A stretch of DNA of 64,000 bases from Lysinibacillus sp. SGAir0095 (lineage in GTDB: Bacteria; Bacillota; Bacilli; Bacillales_A; Planococcaceae), in contig NZ_CP028083.1 of NCBI RefSeq assembly GCF_005491425.1, positions 2,442,001-2,506,000 on the forward strand. Direction: 5' to 3'. Below are positions 43,549 through 53,660 of the stretch, piece after piece (within the stretch, counting starts at the first letter, position 1; each line of letters starts with the position of its first letter). Both the position numbers and the translations under genes were made by a program. Below the pieces are notes generated by a model. The model ran no database searches, had not been told where the DNA came from, and was given only the letters and a program-made list of their open reading frames with translations.

Positions 43549-43791
43549 TTGAAACAGGTTGAATTTATTGAACAATTTTTATCTAAATCAGATAAAGAAA
43601 TCGTTAAGTTTTCAAAAGAATACGGCATTGATTTAACCCTGGAAGAAGTTCAGCGGTTAAGACCGCTATCGGAGCGTGCCTCCATTACCTGGTTATTTAC
43701 CGGAATACCAAACTCTTTCCTAAAAGAAGTCGAGTCTATTATAGGGAAAAAGAAACTTAAAAAGCTTTTAAAATATTTAGACAGCCATTAA
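43549..43791 (+). CDS. yqfT: DUF2624 family protein (YqfT-like)
   Basis: An 80-residue soluble helical protein; DUF2624 pattern in the run VKFSKEYGIDLTLEEVQRL and the closing IIGKKKLKKLLKYLD. TTG start eight bases after AAAGGATG. Function unknown. B. subtilis has yqfT in the same neighbourhood between the zinc genes and yqfS (nfo). It is divergent from znuC, with the two starts about 150 bases apart. Confidence 0.78.
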   Translation: MKQVEFIEQFLSKSDKEIVKFSKEYGIDLTLEEVQRLRPLSERASITWLFTGIPNSFLKEVESIIGKKKLKKLLKYLDSH

Positions 43792-43797
43792 AAATTT

Positions 43798-43836
43798 TTC
43801 AAAAAAGAGGCTTCTTTGAAAAGAAACCTCTTTTTA
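43798..43836. terminator. Bidirectional terminator between yqfT and the carboxypeptidase gene
   Basis: AAAAGAGG and CCTCTTTT arms around TTCTTTGAAAAGAA, with T runs on both strands. Confidence 0.8.
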
Positions 43837-45264
43837 ATATTCTATTATTATTTTCTTCACTACTTCATCGATAGCTCTCAATCTTATTGATGTCTGGTTT
43901 TGTGTCATAATGGCAAAAGCAAAAGTTCGTCCACTATTTGCTTTTACATAGCCAGCCAATGTATAAACGCCTGATATATGGCCCGTTTTTGCAATAACTC
44001 GATTTTTGTATTGTTCTTCATTAAATCGATTTTTTAAGGACCCTCCGATAATTCGATCCGTTTGACCTCCAATAGGTAAACTTGAGTGAAGAATATTATA
44101 GGAAGGGATCTCGCCTATTTTTGTTAACAAAAGTGAGAGTTCATTTGCTGATACTTTGTTCGCATGAGACATTCCTGAGCCATCCTCAAAACTCCAGTTT
44201 TCCATATTTAAACCGATTGATATCCCATATTCCCTTAATGCATTAAGTCCTTCAATTGTATCACCTTTTCCATTAAACTCTCTTCCCATTGTTTTAACGA
44301 AGATATCTGCCATACTATTGTTGCTCAGCTTTAAAAACGGATACATTAAGGATTTTAATGGTAAGGAATGTTTTGTATAAATAGATTTAGCGTCTTTCGG
44401 TACATTACCCCGATCTATTTTCGTATGATTTGAAAACGCTAGTCCACTCTCCTCAAAGCTTTCTTTGATAGCTTCCAGTGTATTGATGGTAGGGTCATTT
44501 AAAGTTACCCAGTCCTTAAAGTTGGTACTATAGGGGATATTCCCAGTAATAGTAATTTCATTTGTACCATTTTGCCGTAAAATTTCAATAGTATTTTTCT
44601 GCTCTTTTCCTACTGTTAACGCCTGATTATTTATTATCATACCACTCGTACCTGGTTCTGCACTTAAAGAAGGTCGTTCACCAACTTTTGCTGCATTTAC
44701 GTGAATAATAATTGTGCCCGCATCGTAATCATTATCCGGAGACATCGTTAAAGCAGAGGTTCTGGCTGCAAAATAATAACTTTCATCTTCCACTGAAATT
44801 CCCGGAGTTAGTTCGTCACCCATAAATAAAGAATCGTCTCCATAGATATTTCCATTAATTTGTACGATTCCATAATGCTTTAAAACACTTGCCATGAAAG
44901 TGAAATCCTTCTTTTGTAATGTAGGATCTCCTCCACCTTGAATATAGATATCACCGTTAAGAACCTTTCTTTTTACTTTACCATCAATATAGAGCTTGGT
45001 TTGAAAGCGATAATCAGGCCCGAGCATTTCTAGTGATGCAGAAGCTGTTAATAGTTTTAAAGTAGAAGCCGGCTTCATCGCCGCATCTCCGTTTTTCATG
45101 TAGAGCAATTCACCACTCTCTATTTCACGAAGTGACACACTTATATTGGTGTTCCCTAATTGGGCTTGTACGGTACTCTCTATATCTGATGCTGCTTCTA
45201 CAAAGTGATTTGGGATAAAAAGCAAACAAATAGTAATCATAGAAAGAATTAGTTTCGTTTTCAT
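43834..45264 (-). CDS. dacB: D-alanyl-D-alanine carboxypeptidase/endopeptidase, S13 family (PBP4-type)
   Basis: A 476-residue exported class C low-molecular-mass penicillin-binding protein. Signal peptide residues 1-25 end at VEAAS. The three active-site motifs are PASTLK (catalytic Ser), SNN in LKLSNNSMADI and KTG in IAKTGHISGVYT. Between the first two lies the long insert typical of S13 enzymes. It trims or cleaves D-Ala cross-bridges in peptidoglycan. The related B. subtilis protein is DacC. ATG 45264 follows GGAGGAA by four to five bases; the in-frame start four codons earlier is weaker. Confidence 0.9.
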   Translation of the reverse strand: MKTKLILSMITICLLFIPNHFVEAASDIESTVQAQLGNTNISVSLREIESGELLYMKNGDAAMKPASTLKLLTASASLEMLGPDYRFQTKLYIDGKVKRKVLNGDIYIQGGGDPTLQKKDFTFMASVLKHYGIVQINGNIYGDDSLFMGDELTPGISVEDESYYFAARTSALTMSPDNDYDAGTIIIHVNAAKVGERPSLSAEPGTSGMIINNQALTVGKEQKNTIEILRQNGTNEITITGNIPYSTNFKDWVTLNDPTINTLEAIKESFEESGLAFSNHTKIDRGNVPKDAKSIYTKHSLPLKSLMYPFLKLSNNSMADIFVKTMGREFNGKGDTIEGLNALREYGISIGLNMENWSFEDGSGMSHANKVSANELSLLLTKIGEIPSYNILHSSLPIGGQTDRIIGGSLKNRFNEEQYKNRVIAKTGHISGVYTLAGYVKANSGRTFAFAIMTQNQTSIRLRAIDEVVKKIIIEY

Positions 45265-45504
45265 TAATTCCTCCAAAAATATAAGTTGATATTAGTATTA
45301 ACTTCTTTTTGTGACCTTAAGCACCTATTTAAACTAACTTATAGAATCTATAAATATAGGTATTCTAATCAAATTTTGATGATTAATAAGTTCTTCCCTT
45401 ACTATATGTATGAAGGTTTGTTTGTAAGACTCGGGTTAGCTAATTGTAATTAAAACGAAGCTCTATCCAGATTCTATTACAATGCAAAGTTTTATATTCT
45501 CCCA

Positions 45505-45542
45505 TAAAAAAACATCAAGCAATATTATTTGCTTGATGTTAC
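45505..45542 (-). terminator. Terminator of cshB-nfo
   Basis: ACATCAAGCAA / TTGCTTGATGT stem and seven T on the minus strand. Confidence 0.88.
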
Positions 45543-45553
45543 TTTCGTCCTTA

Positions 45554-46447
45554 TTAAACTAGTAATGCTTCGATTTCTGCTGGTTTATAGTCGCCACTTT
45601 TTAGCATTTCTATTTCAAATTTATATGGCGCTTTTTTGTTCTTGGCGTCAGTTCCAACCCATGGTGTTTCAAGGATTTTAGGCACATCTTTGAACGCTTC
45701 ATGGTGAACAATGGATTTAAGTGCTTCAAATCCGATATGTCCAAATCCAATATTTTCATGACGGTCTTTTCCTGCTCCACAAACATTTTTGCTATCATTT
45801 ATATGAACAACCTTAATACGGTCAATCCCTATCAATTGATCAAATTTAGCTAGTACCCCATCAAAATCGTTGATAATGTCATAACCTGCGTCATGTATAT
45901 GACAAGTATCAAAGCATACAGATAAACGATCATTATTTTTTACACCATCAAAAATTTGGGCTAGTTCTTCAAAGGATCTACCAATCTCGGATCCCTTTCC
46001 TGCCATGGTTTCCAAGGCAATTTGAACAGGATGATTTGTAGATAATACCTCATTTAAACCTTCAATAATTTTCGCAATACCCATCTCCACACCTGCACCC
46101 ACATGGGCTCCAGGGTGTAGAACAATTTGTGTTGCGCCAATTGCTGCTGTACGCTCGATTTCTTTTTGCAGGAACTCTACACCTAATGCAAAAGTTTCAG
46201 GTTTTGTGGTATTAGCGATATTGATAATATAAGGTGCATGAACCACAATATTTGAAAGTCCATTTTCTTTCATATGTGCTAGTCCAGCTTCAATATTTAA
46301 CTCTTCAATAGGCTTACGACGAGTATTTTGGGGTGCACCTGTATAAATCATGAATGTTGATGAACCATAGGAAGCTGCCTCTTTACTTGATCCCAGAAGC
46401 ATTTCTTTTCCACTCATCGAAACGTGTGAACCTAACAACATTTTCAA
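45554..46447 (-). CDS. nfo: Deoxyribonuclease IV (AP endonuclease)
   Basis: A 297-residue TIM-barrel zinc enzyme that nicks DNA at abasic sites in base excision repair. Zinc-ligand stretches include [85 protein letters not shown] and ILETPW. Full length for the family. It starts 34 bases after cshB with an AGGAGG site; B. subtilis yqfS follows yqfR in the same way. Confidence 0.95.
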   Translation of the reverse strand: MKMLLGSHVSMSGKEMLLGSSKEAASYGSSTFMIYTGAPQNTRRKPIEELNIEAGLAHMKENGLSNIVVHAPYIINIANTTKPETFALGVEFLQKEIERTAAIGATQIVLHPGAHVGAGVEMGIAKIIEGLNEVLSTNHPVQIALETMAGKGSEIGRSFEELAQIFDGVKNNDRLSVCFDTCHIHDAGYDIINDFDGVLAKFDQLIGIDRIKVVHINDSKNVCGAGKDRHENIGFGHIGFEALKSIVHHEAFKDVPKILETPWVGTDAKNKKAPYKFEIEMLKSGDYKPAEIEALLV

Positions 46448-46481
46448 GTCCTCCTAAATTTTAAGCATTTAGCATTCTCAA

Positions 46482-47780
46482 TTATTTTTGACGATTCTTC
46501 TTTCGTCTTTCTTTCTTTTTAATTTTTTCCATTTCCCAACGCATATTGCGTTTGTAGCCTGGTTTAACTTTTTTCGGCTTACGTACCTTTGATTTTGCAA
46601 TGGCGTCAATTTCATTTTCATGTTTCGCACGGTTCGCTCTTGCATGACGTTCTTTTAGTTCAATCCATTCTCCGTTTTTCACATCTTTTTGAACGAAAGG
46701 AATGCCCATTTTTTCTACACGTACTACTGCATCTTCATCTTCTGGCTCAAACAAAGTAATAGCCGTTCCTTTATTACCAGCTCGAGCAGTTCGACCCACG
46801 CGGTGGATAAAGAATTCCAGGTCTTCGGGAATTTCATAATTGATCACATGGGAGATTCCTTGAATATCAATACCACGTGCTGCTAAATCCGTCGCTACGA
46901 TATATTGGAATTCTAGGTCACGAATTTGTTTCATCATTTTTTTTCGATCACGAGGACTTAAATCCCCATGTATTTGTCCAACACGAGTACCTTGCTCCGC
47001 TAGGAATCCTGCTACAGCCTCAGCATTTTTTCTTGTATTACAGAAAATAACGGCTAGATATGGATTAATGGCTTCCATCACTTCAATTAAACGGCGATTT
47101 TTTGATTTGGAACGAACTGGCACTAATACGAAATCGATCCCTTCAGCCACAGGTCGCTTATCATTCATATGAATATGGACAGGAGCTTCCATATATTTTT
47201 TTAAGAACGGTTGTAATTTTTCAGGAATGGTTGCAGAGAAGACAAACATTTCTAGCTTTTCTGGCATATGGGATGCAAAACCATCAATTTCTTCGATGAA
47301 TCCCATATCAAAAGCTAGGTCAGCTTCATCAACTACTAAAATTGGTGCAGTATGGACAAGTAAAGCACCTTCTTTTACTAAATCACGAATTCGACCAGGT
47401 GTCCCTACCACAATCTGCGGCTGATTTTTTAATTTATCGATTGATCTTTGTTTATCGGTTCCACCAATAAACAATTTTGCTTGTATTTCCGTTTCTTCGA
47501 TTAACTCGCCTAACGCATCGAAAATTTGTTGAGCAAGCTCTCTTGTTGGAGAAGTGATTACTGCTTGAACTTCTTGCTTCTCTTCATTTACGCGTTGAAC
47601 AATCGGTAATAGAAAACTATGTGTTTTCCCTGTCCCTGTATGCGCTTGTCCAATCGCACTTTTCCCTCTTAGAATAAGAGGGATCATTTCCTTTTGAATC
47701 GGTGTTGGTTCTTCAAAGCCAAGTTTTGCAATTGCTTCTTTTAAAAATGGCTTAAAATCATAATCTGAGTACTTCGACAT
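46482..47780 (-). CDS. cshB: DEAD-box RNA helicase CshB
   Basis: A 432-residue ATP-dependent RNA helicase. Q motif PTPIQKEMIP, Walker A AHTGTGKT, Ia PTRELAQQ, Ib TPGRIRDL, II VDEAD, III SATIP, V ARGID and VI HRVGRTARAG are all in place. The basic tail (RKPKKVKPGYKRN, KKKERRKKNRQK) binds RNA. B. subtilis CshB acts in cold adaptation and RNA processing. Forms an operon with nfo. Confidence 0.94.
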   Translation of the reverse strand: MSKYSDYDFKPFLKEAIAKLGFEEPTPIQKEMIPLILRGKSAIGQAHTGTGKTHSFLLPIVQRVNEEKQEVQAVITSPTRELAQQIFDALGELIEETEIQAKLFIGGTDKQRSIDKLKNQPQIVVGTPGRIRDLVKEGALLVHTAPILVVDEADLAFDMGFIEEIDGFASHMPEKLEMFVFSATIPEKLQPFLKKYMEAPVHIHMNDKRPVAEGIDFVLVPVRSKSKNRRLIEVMEAINPYLAVIFCNTRKNAEAVAGFLAEQGTRVGQIHGDLSPRDRKKMMKQIRDLEFQYIVATDLAARGIDIQGISHVINYEIPEDLEFFIHRVGRTARAGNKGTAITLFEPEDEDAVVRVEKMGIPFVQKDVKNGEWIELKERHARANRAKHENEIDAIAKSKVRKPKKVKPGYKRNMRWEMEKIKKKERRKKNRQK

Positions 47781-47904
47781 TTTTCGTACCTCCTAATATG
47801 TTTCATATTGTACCATCTATAGTGAACAAAGAACAACTATACAAGTGTCAAACTCGAGGTATATCAAGGCTTTTGGAATATTAAGTTTATTTGGTCAAAA
47901 TAAA

Positions 47905-47938
47905 AAAACCAGGAAATACTCCTGATTTTTTATTTTAC
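47905..47938 (-). terminator. Terminator of ispH
   Basis: ATCAGGA / TCCTGGT stem with a short loop and TTTTTTTATTTT on the minus strand. Confidence 0.8.
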
Positions 47939-47945
47939 CCAGTAT

Positions 47946-48917
47946 TTAATATGGCATAATTTTTTCTACCGGTTTTGGTTCTTTAATTTTCGGTAGAATT
48001 TTATCTATAGTAACTGTTCGTTTAATTTCATGAGTTGTAGGGTCTTCGTGATCAAATTTCTCAAGGAATGTAATAACTTCTTTCACAATAGGTGTCGGTG
48101 TAGAAGCACCAGCTGTCACTGCAACAGTCTGAATTCCCTCTAACCATTCAAGCTTTAATTCTGATAGGTCTGCAATACGGTGTGAAGGTGTATTGGCAAT
48201 TTCCTCGGACACTTGTGTTAAGCGATTTGAGTTATTTGACTTCGGATCTCCAACAACAATAAGTAATTCAGCTTTACCTGCTTGTTCTGCAACTGCTTCT
48301 TGACGAACTTGAGTAGCAAGACAAATTTCTTCATGGATTTGAATATGTGGATATTTTACTTTTAGATAATCCATTGCAACTTTAACATCCCATTGACTCA
48401 TAGTTGTTTGGTTTGTTACAAGCAATTTATCATTATCTAATTGCAGTTCGTCGATATCTTCTGCGCTTTGCACTAAGTGGACGTGATTTGGCGCAACACC
48501 AATTGCCCCTTCCGGCTCAGGATGTCCTTTTTTACCGATATAGATAATATCATAGCCTTCAGCGGACTTTTCGCGAATAAGATCATGTGTCACAGTCACA
48601 TCAGGACATGTAGCATCTATTGAAACAAGTCCTTTTTTTCTAGCAATCTCTCGAATCTCAGGTGATACACCATGTGCTGTGAAAATTACAGTACCCGATT
48701 CAACTTGTTCAATTATTTCTTTACGGTTTTCACCATCCAATGTAATGATCCCGTCTTTCTCGAAAGCATCCGTTACATGTTTATTGTGAACAATCATACC
48801 TAATATATATATTGGTCTTGGTAATGTTTTATCTAATGAGGCATTTCGTGCAATGACCATTGCATCCACTACACCATAACAATAGCCTCTTGGATTTATT
48901 TTAATGACTTGCATCAT
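47946..48917 (-). CDS. ispH: 4-hydroxy-3-methylbut-2-enyl diphosphate reductase
   Basis: A 323-residue iron-sulfur enzyme, last step of the MEP pathway, giving IPP and DMAPP. The three cluster Cys are in [14 protein letters not shown] and [10 protein letters not shown]; catalytic EEI-type Glu lies near the last. AHGVSPE and [11 protein letters not shown] are typical. A basic tail [14 protein letters not shown] follows the fold. Start at ATG 48917 or the adjacent ATG, five to eight bases after AAAGGAG; 19 upstream codons have no site. Partner IspG is at 26719. Confidence 0.95.
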   Translation of the reverse strand: MMQVIKINPRGYCYGVVDAMVIARNASLDKTLPRPIYILGMIVHNKHVTDAFEKDGIITLDGENRKEIIEQVESGTVIFTAHGVSPEIREIARKKGLVSIDATCPDVTVTHDLIREKSAEGYDIIYIGKKGHPEPEGAIGVAPNHVHLVQSAEDIDELQLDNDKLLVTNQTTMSQWDVKVAMDYLKVKYPHIQIHEEICLATQVRQEAVAEQAGKAELLIVVGDPKSNNSNRLTQVSEEIANTPSHRIADLSELKLEWLEGIQTVAVTAGASTPTPIVKEVITFLEKFDHEDPTTHEIKRTVTIDKILPKIKEPKPVEKIMPY

Positions 48918-48998
48918 GTCAACTCCTTTTGTGGTACATAGTTCTATTATAACGGAGCGACACGCTGAATACAAAACTTCCTTCTAGCTTTTCTAAAT

Positions 48999-49604
48999 CT
49001 ATTCATCAAAATGATAGGGTGGCTGAAAGATTCTTGGAACTGATGGACGTGAAATAGCTTTTTTGGGTTTTGCTTTTTCAGTATAAGTAGGTGATTCAGA
49101 TAACTCGAATTCCTCATACCTTCCTCTCCTGCCAGGTTTTGCAAACTTTTCTGCTCTGACTTGAGGTTCGGGTTTTTTGAACCTTTCAGGGGAAGAGAAG
49201 CTTTCTGGGATTTCTGAACTGTCATCTAAGTTAAATTCTTCACTTTCATCCTGTTCCTTTGTACCGCCAGTCTTGGGTAAACCTTGAAAACCTTTATATA
49301 ATCTCCAAAGTGCAGGTAAGTTACGGAACATAGGTGTTGCTTGTTGTACAAATGGTTGAAAGCTTTGAGCTGTTGATAAAAATCGATTGGCCGTATCCAT
49401 AAAAGTTTGTAATTTTGGTGTAGCTCCTCCTGTACCAAGCCCCGCACCCGGGATTGGAACTGGGGCTGGACCTCTACCTGGTGGTGGCATCATACCAGGT
49501 TGAGGGAATCGAGGTGGCCTCGTTGCAAAGTTGCCTCTTGGTCCCTGGAACTGATTAAAAGGTCGACTAGGTGGCATTTGGTTATAAAAACTTTGAGGGC
49601 GCAT
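48999..49604 (-). CDS. yqfQ: YqfQ/VrrA family protein
   Basis: A 201-residue low-complexity protein. The first 65 residues are Pro/Gly/Arg/Gln-rich (RPFNQFQGPRG, PQPGMMPPPGRG). A conserved centre follows: KLQTFMDTANRFLSTAQSFQPFVQQATPMFRNLPALWRLYKGF, shown here only as landmarks TANRFLSTAQSFQ and LPALWRLYKGF. The last 80 residues are acidic then basic and disordered. This matches the YqfQ family (VrrA in B. anthracis), of unknown function. It lies before ispH in the same orientation, as in B. subtilis. Confidence 0.8.
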   Translation of the reverse strand: MRPQSFYNQMPPSRPFNQFQGPRGNFATRPPRFPQPGMMPPPGRGPAPVPIPGAGLGTGGATPKLQTFMDTANRFLSTAQSFQPFVQQATPMFRNLPALWRLYKGFQGLPKTGGTKEQDESEEFNLDDSSEIPESFSSPERFKKPEPQVRAEKFAKPGRRGRYEEFELSESPTYTEKAKPKKAISRPSVPRIFQPPYHFDE

Positions 49605-49787
49605 TTTAATCTCCTTTCTCCATGCTTAAGACGAAGTTGTTCTAAAGGTATCATATGCAATTGGGCTTTTAAGTGTACGTTTTTAATAGATTGATTAAAA
49701 AAATTGAAAAACACATCTCTGAAAAATAATATCGTGTAAATATGGCGCCTTTTTCGAATAAACGTACAAAACTAACTTTTCTATACA

Positions 49788-49826
49788 TAAAAAATAGCCA
49801 TTTCCTAATACGCAGAAATGACTACT
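49788..49826 (-). terminator. Terminator of dctSR
   Basis: ATAGTAGTCATTTC / GAAATGGCTAT stem and six T on the minus strand. Confidence 0.75.
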
Positions 49827-49841
49827 ATCCTTATATCTTTT

Positions 49842-50540
49842 CTAAACAAAATAATGATTTATAGGTCTGCCTATACCGCCATAATGAACATCCACATTGA
49901 TAAAGTTCTGTTTTTCCAAAAAGTCTAAATACCTTCTTGCTGTTACCCTCGCAACTCCAATTGCTGCTGCAACTTCATCAGCGGATACACCATCTCTGGA
50001 AGCTTTTACGAAGTGAAGTACTTTATCCAAAGTCGTACGATTAAATCCTTTTGGTAATTCGGTTAATAATGTAGGTTCATTTCCCATTGATTCTTCTAAC
50101 TCACGATATGGACGAATCATCTCATCCAATTCCTTTTGTGTGATATCTTGAACCTCGAAGGTCTTCAATTTAAAATTATAATAATTAAATAATGTTTGCT
50201 GTATTCTTTCAAATGTAAATGGCTTCATAATATAGTCATATACACCTAAATGTAAAATTTGTTGAATAGTTTGCATATCATTTGCTGCAGTAACTGTAAT
50301 CACATCAACAGGTAAATTGGCGTTACGTATTTTTCTAAGAGTAATTAGTCCATCTTGTTCTGGCATAAAGATATCCATGATAACTAAATGAGGACTAAGC
50401 TCCTCTATCTGGTTATATCCTTCTACTCCATTGCTGCACATGGAGATTACTTTAAAACCTTGCACACGTTCGATAAACTGTCGATTTACTTCCCTTACCA
50501 TTGGGTCATCTTCTACGAGTATCACTTTAATCGTATCCAA
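49842..50540 (-). CDS. dctR: Response regulator of C4-dicarboxylate system (CitB/DctR family)
   Basis: A 232-residue regulator. Receiver domain has the acidic pair in ILVEDDPMV, phospho-Asp in LVIMDIFMPEQDG, Thr in VTAANDM and Lys in YIMKPF. The C-terminal part (TTLDKVLHFVKASRDGVSADEVAAAIGVARVTARRYLDFL, landmark VTARRYLDFL) is the CitB-type helix-turn-helix. TTG start after AGGGGG. Cotranscribed with the sensor upstream. B. subtilis DctR activates dctP. Confidence 0.9.
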   Translation of the reverse strand: MDTIKVILVEDDPMVREVNRQFIERVQGFKVISMCSNGVEGYNQIEELSPHLVIMDIFMPEQDGLITLRKIRNANLPVDVITVTAANDMQTIQQILHLGVYDYIMKPFTFERIQQTLFNYYNFKLKTFEVQDITQKELDEMIRPYRELEESMGNEPTLLTELPKGFNRTTLDKVLHFVKASRDGVSADEVAAAIGVARVTARRYLDFLEKQNFINVDVHYGGIGRPINHYFV

Positions 50541-50554
50541 CGATGATTCCCCCT

Positions 50555-52153
50555 TTAAAATTCAAAAGTAATTATAAATGTTGTCCCTTTGTTTACTTCA
50601 CTTGATACCTCAATTGTACCATTTCCTTTTTGTACGATTTCATTTACTAAGTATAAACCGATTCCACGACCTTCATTTTCCTTTGTAGAAAATCCACTTT
50701 CAAAAATGCGAGATTGTATATCCTCTGTCATTCCGATTCCATTATCGCTTACTAAAATCGCGAGAATTCCATCATTATCATCAATTGAAATCGTAATTTC
50801 CTTATCTTGACGATTAACGCCAATTAATGAATCAAAAGCATTTTCGATTAAATTTCCGAATAATACAACAAAGTCATGATGATCCAGTTTATCAGGAAAT
50901 TTTGTAAATTTACTTTCCTTATCAAGATTTACCTTTATTCCTAGTTCTTTGCCACGGCTTATTTTACTTAATAATAAGCCTGAAATATTTTCATTGTAAA
51001 TACGTTCATTCAGAAATTTTGTTACATTGTCATGTTCATCTTGAACCTGGGATAAATATTCTAATGCCTGTTTAATATGCCCTAAATGAATAAGTCCCGA
51101 AATGGTATGCAACTTGTTTTTATATTCATGGGTTTGCACTCTCAAAGCCTGTACAAAAGCTTTTACTCCTGTAAGCTCCTCAGCTAATTGTTTAAAGGCC
51201 GTTAAATCTTTAAAAACAGCTACAGCCCCCACCTTATTGCCATTTACAAGTATTGGAATACGATTACTTAATATACTGCGTTCATTCACATATATTTCTT
51301 GATCATATACTGGTTTACCTGTCAGAACAATTTCAGGTAACCTAGTGTCCGGTAATACCTCATATATATTTTTGCCTAAATAATAGGAGGGCTCCCCCTC
51401 TACACCTAATATTTCACTTGCTTTCTTATTAAAGATGGTAATATTCAAGTCCTTATCAACAGCAATAATCCCTTCATGCATTGAATTAAAAGTTTCTGTT
51501 CTTTCAACATACATTTTTGAAATCTCGTGTGGCTCTAAACCGAACATTTGCTTTTTAATATGTCTTCCTAGGGTATGAGCTCCCCACATACTAAATAGTA
51601 CAGAAATAGCAATCGTAATCAAAATTTCACTTTGGTAATCAGTAAAAATCTGAAGAGGTGAAGGTAATAGAAAACCAACAAGAGCTACCCCCACTTGGTT
51701 GTTATACTCATCCATAATCGGTACAAATGCTCGAATGGTTGTCCCATTTTCACCATTTGCTTTCGATAAATAATAATGCTCGACAAAAGCAGCGTCCATA
51801 TCTGATGATTTACTAACTTCCCCAATTTCCTTGATTGATGGATGGGAGTACTTTACACGATTCGTATCCATTATCACGATATAATCTGCTTGATTGATAA
51901 ACCGGATTTCTTCAACCATCTCATTTATTGTAGACGATGCAAATTTAAAATCATTGCTTTGCAGCAAGGTTTTTATCTCTGGTAAATTAGCAACAGTACG
52001 TGCTACCAGCATCGCTTCTTGACCGATGTTTTCCTCTTTTTCTTTTAATAAACTTCCGATGACAAAGGTACCTGCGATTAAAAAAGAAAAGACAATAATG
52101 AAAAAAGTCAACATCATTATTTTCTTATTCATCGATAATTTTCTGAACAGCAT
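50555..52153 (-). CDS. dctS: Sensor histidine kinase of C4-dicarboxylate system (DcuS/CitA type)
   Basis: A 532-residue membrane sensor. One span near residue 20, an extracytoplasmic PAS/Cache-type domain to about 175 (IVIMDTNRVKYSHPSIKEIG), a second span, a cytoplasmic PAS domain (IIAVDKDLNITIFNKKASEILG) and the kinase core. The phospho-accepting His is in VQTHEYKNKLHTI; the ATPase boxes are NLIENAFDSL, DNGIGM and GFSTKENEGRGIGLYLV. It senses C4-dicarboxylates such as fumarate or succinate, by family. ATG after AAGGAGAGA. Divergent from dctB. Confidence 0.92.
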   Translation of the reverse strand: MLFRKLSMNKKIMMLTFFIIVFSFLIAGTFVIGSLLKEKEENIGQEAMLVARTVANLPEIKTLLQSNDFKFASSTINEMVEEIRFINQADYIVIMDTNRVKYSHPSIKEIGEVSKSSDMDAAFVEHYYLSKANGENGTTIRAFVPIMDEYNNQVGVALVGFLLPSPLQIFTDYQSEILITIAISVLFSMWGAHTLGRHIKKQMFGLEPHEISKMYVERTETFNSMHEGIIAVDKDLNITIFNKKASEILGVEGEPSYYLGKNIYEVLPDTRLPEIVLTGKPVYDQEIYVNERSILSNRIPILVNGNKVGAVAVFKDLTAFKQLAEELTGVKAFVQALRVQTHEYKNKLHTISGLIHLGHIKQALEYLSQVQDEHDNVTKFLNERIYNENISGLLLSKISRGKELGIKVNLDKESKFTKFPDKLDHHDFVVLFGNLIENAFDSLIGVNRQDKEITISIDDNDGILAILVSDNGIGMTEDIQSRIFESGFSTKENEGRGIGLYLVNEIVQKGNGTIEVSSEVNKGTTFIITFEF

Positions 52154-52326
52154 TATTGTCTCTCCTTTTGGAAAACTTGGCTTATCGAATAGACGTATTT
52201 CATTAAGCCTTTGTGGCGCTTATACAGATAAAAAGTTTTATACTTTCTTATTTACTAAATAAAACTGTTAGATTTTCACTTCAATGCTTATAATTATTTA
52301 TAAAAATTGTAATTGTGGTGAAAAAA

Positions 52327-53373
52327 ATGAAATACTTTCTAACTGGTTCATTCATTACCATCATTATCTTAATCGCACTATTTAGCTACCGTCAAAATAT
52401 TTTTTCAACTACCCTACCCTATGATGATGAACAACAGGGGTTAAATGAACAAATCACCATTCATTTTAGTCATGTAGTTGCCGAGAATACACCTAAAGGG
52501 ATTGCAGCTGAAAAATTTAAAGCGCTAGTAGAAGAAAAAAGCGATGGGAAAGTGGTCGTTCAGATTTACCCGAATGGTATGTTATATAATGATGAAAATG
52601 AATTGGAAGCACTCCGGGAAAATAAAATCCAGATGATTGCTCCTACAATATCTAAGATGACAAAGACATTACCAAATTGGCAGGTACTAGATCTTCCCTT
52701 CATTATAGAAGATAATAAACAGTTAAAAAAGGTCTTGCAAGGTGAGACTAGTAAATCGCTCCTGCAAGAGCTGGATAGTATCAATGTCAAGGGATTGACG
52801 TTCTGGAATAATGGCTTCAAACAAATAGCATCCACTTCGCCAATAATAGAAGTGGAGCAATTTAAAGGTAAACGTGTAAGGATGATGACTAGTGATATTT
52901 TGCATGAACAATTTATGCTACTAGATGCTAAACCTATTGCTACTACATTCGGTGACCTATATTCTGGCTTAAAACAAAACCTTGTGGATGCACAGGAGAA
53001 TACCATTTCGAATATCTACTCAAAACAATTTCATACCATGGAAAATCACATCACTCTTTCGAATCATGGTATCCTGGCCTATTCCGTGATAATGAATGAA
53101 ACTTTTTGGAATAGCCTTGATGTAGAAATTCAAAATATCATTACCGATTCACTTGACCAAATGCAAAACTGGCAATTCGAACGTGCTGAACAATTTAATG
53201 TTGAAAACTTATCGTATTTAAAAGGAAATTCAAACGTCAAAATTTATGATTTAGATGACCTGACTAAAAAGAAATGGGAAGAAAAATTACTTCCAATTTA
53301 CTCTCATTACGAAAAAAACATCAATGATCATTATTTGGATGATCTCTTAAATGAAATAAAACAGATAGATTAA
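52327..53373 (+). CDS. dctB: C4-dicarboxylate-binding protein DctB (DctP/TRAP-type fold)
   Basis: A 348-residue extracytoplasmic binding protein, anchored by a single N-terminal hydrophobic segment (residues 5-20) with no lipobox Cys. The mature part has the DctP pattern: ITIHFSHVVAENTPKGIAAEKF, VQIYPNGMLYNDENELEAL, FWNNGFKQI and LVDAQENTISNIYSKQF. No DctQ or DctM membrane subunits follow, so it is not a TRAP importer here; in B. subtilis DctB works as a co-sensor with DctS. ATG 52327 lies six bases after GTGGTG. Confidence 0.88.
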   Translation: MKYFLTGSFITIIILIALFSYRQNIFSTTLPYDDEQQGLNEQITIHFSHVVAENTPKGIAAEKFKALVEEKSDGKVVVQIYPNGMLYNDENELEALRENKIQMIAPTISKMTKTLPNWQVLDLPFIIEDNKQLKKVLQGETSKSLLQELDSINVKGLTFWNNGFKQIASTSPIIEVEQFKGKRVRMMTSDILHEQFMLLDAKPIATTFGDLYSGLKQNLVDAQENTISNIYSKQFHTMENHITLSNHGILAYSVIMNETFWNSLDVEIQNIITDSLDQMQNWQFERAEQFNVENLSYLKGNSNVKIYDLDDLTKKKWEEKLLPIYSHYEKNINDHYLDDLLNEIKQID

Positions 53374-53377
53374 TAAC

Positions 53378-53546
53378 GAACAAAATGAACAATATACGAC
53401 TACCTTTCAAAAAAGGTAGTTTTTTTATTTTATCAAAACTTTGTACTATAACAAAAAATTCTATTCCGAAAATAGTATTATAACAGAATAAACGTTGATA
53501 TAAAGCTGTTTGTGAGCACTTTCACATAATATTGAACAAAATGAAC
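53378..53546. repeat. Pair of 13-base direct repeats between dctB and dctP
   Basis: GAACAAAATGAAC occurs at 53378-53390 and 53534-53546, each followed by A/G then ATATA. The second copy lies 115 bases upstream of the dctP start, a suitable place for an activator such as DctR (inference). Confidence 0.5.
53396..53432 (+). terminator. Terminator of dctB
   Basis: CTACCTTT / AAAGGTAG stem with a short A-rich loop, then TTTTTTTATTTT. Confidence 0.85.
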
Positions 53547-53660
53547 GATATAACCTTTAAAAACTAAACAGTCTTTTTAGAAAACTATGAGGTATTATAG
53601 GTTCAGAAATTGAAAGCGATATCATTTAAGATTCTTAATTTACAAGGAGGATGTAAAGAA

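Noticed and set aside
42655-43575. A longer ZnuC beginning at 43575
   Set aside because: The extension would run through the promoter and the Zur box and has no conserved sequence.
49226-49447. Extra minus-strand frames within yqfQ
   Set aside because: Overlap the conserved yqfQ frame and lack ribosome sites.
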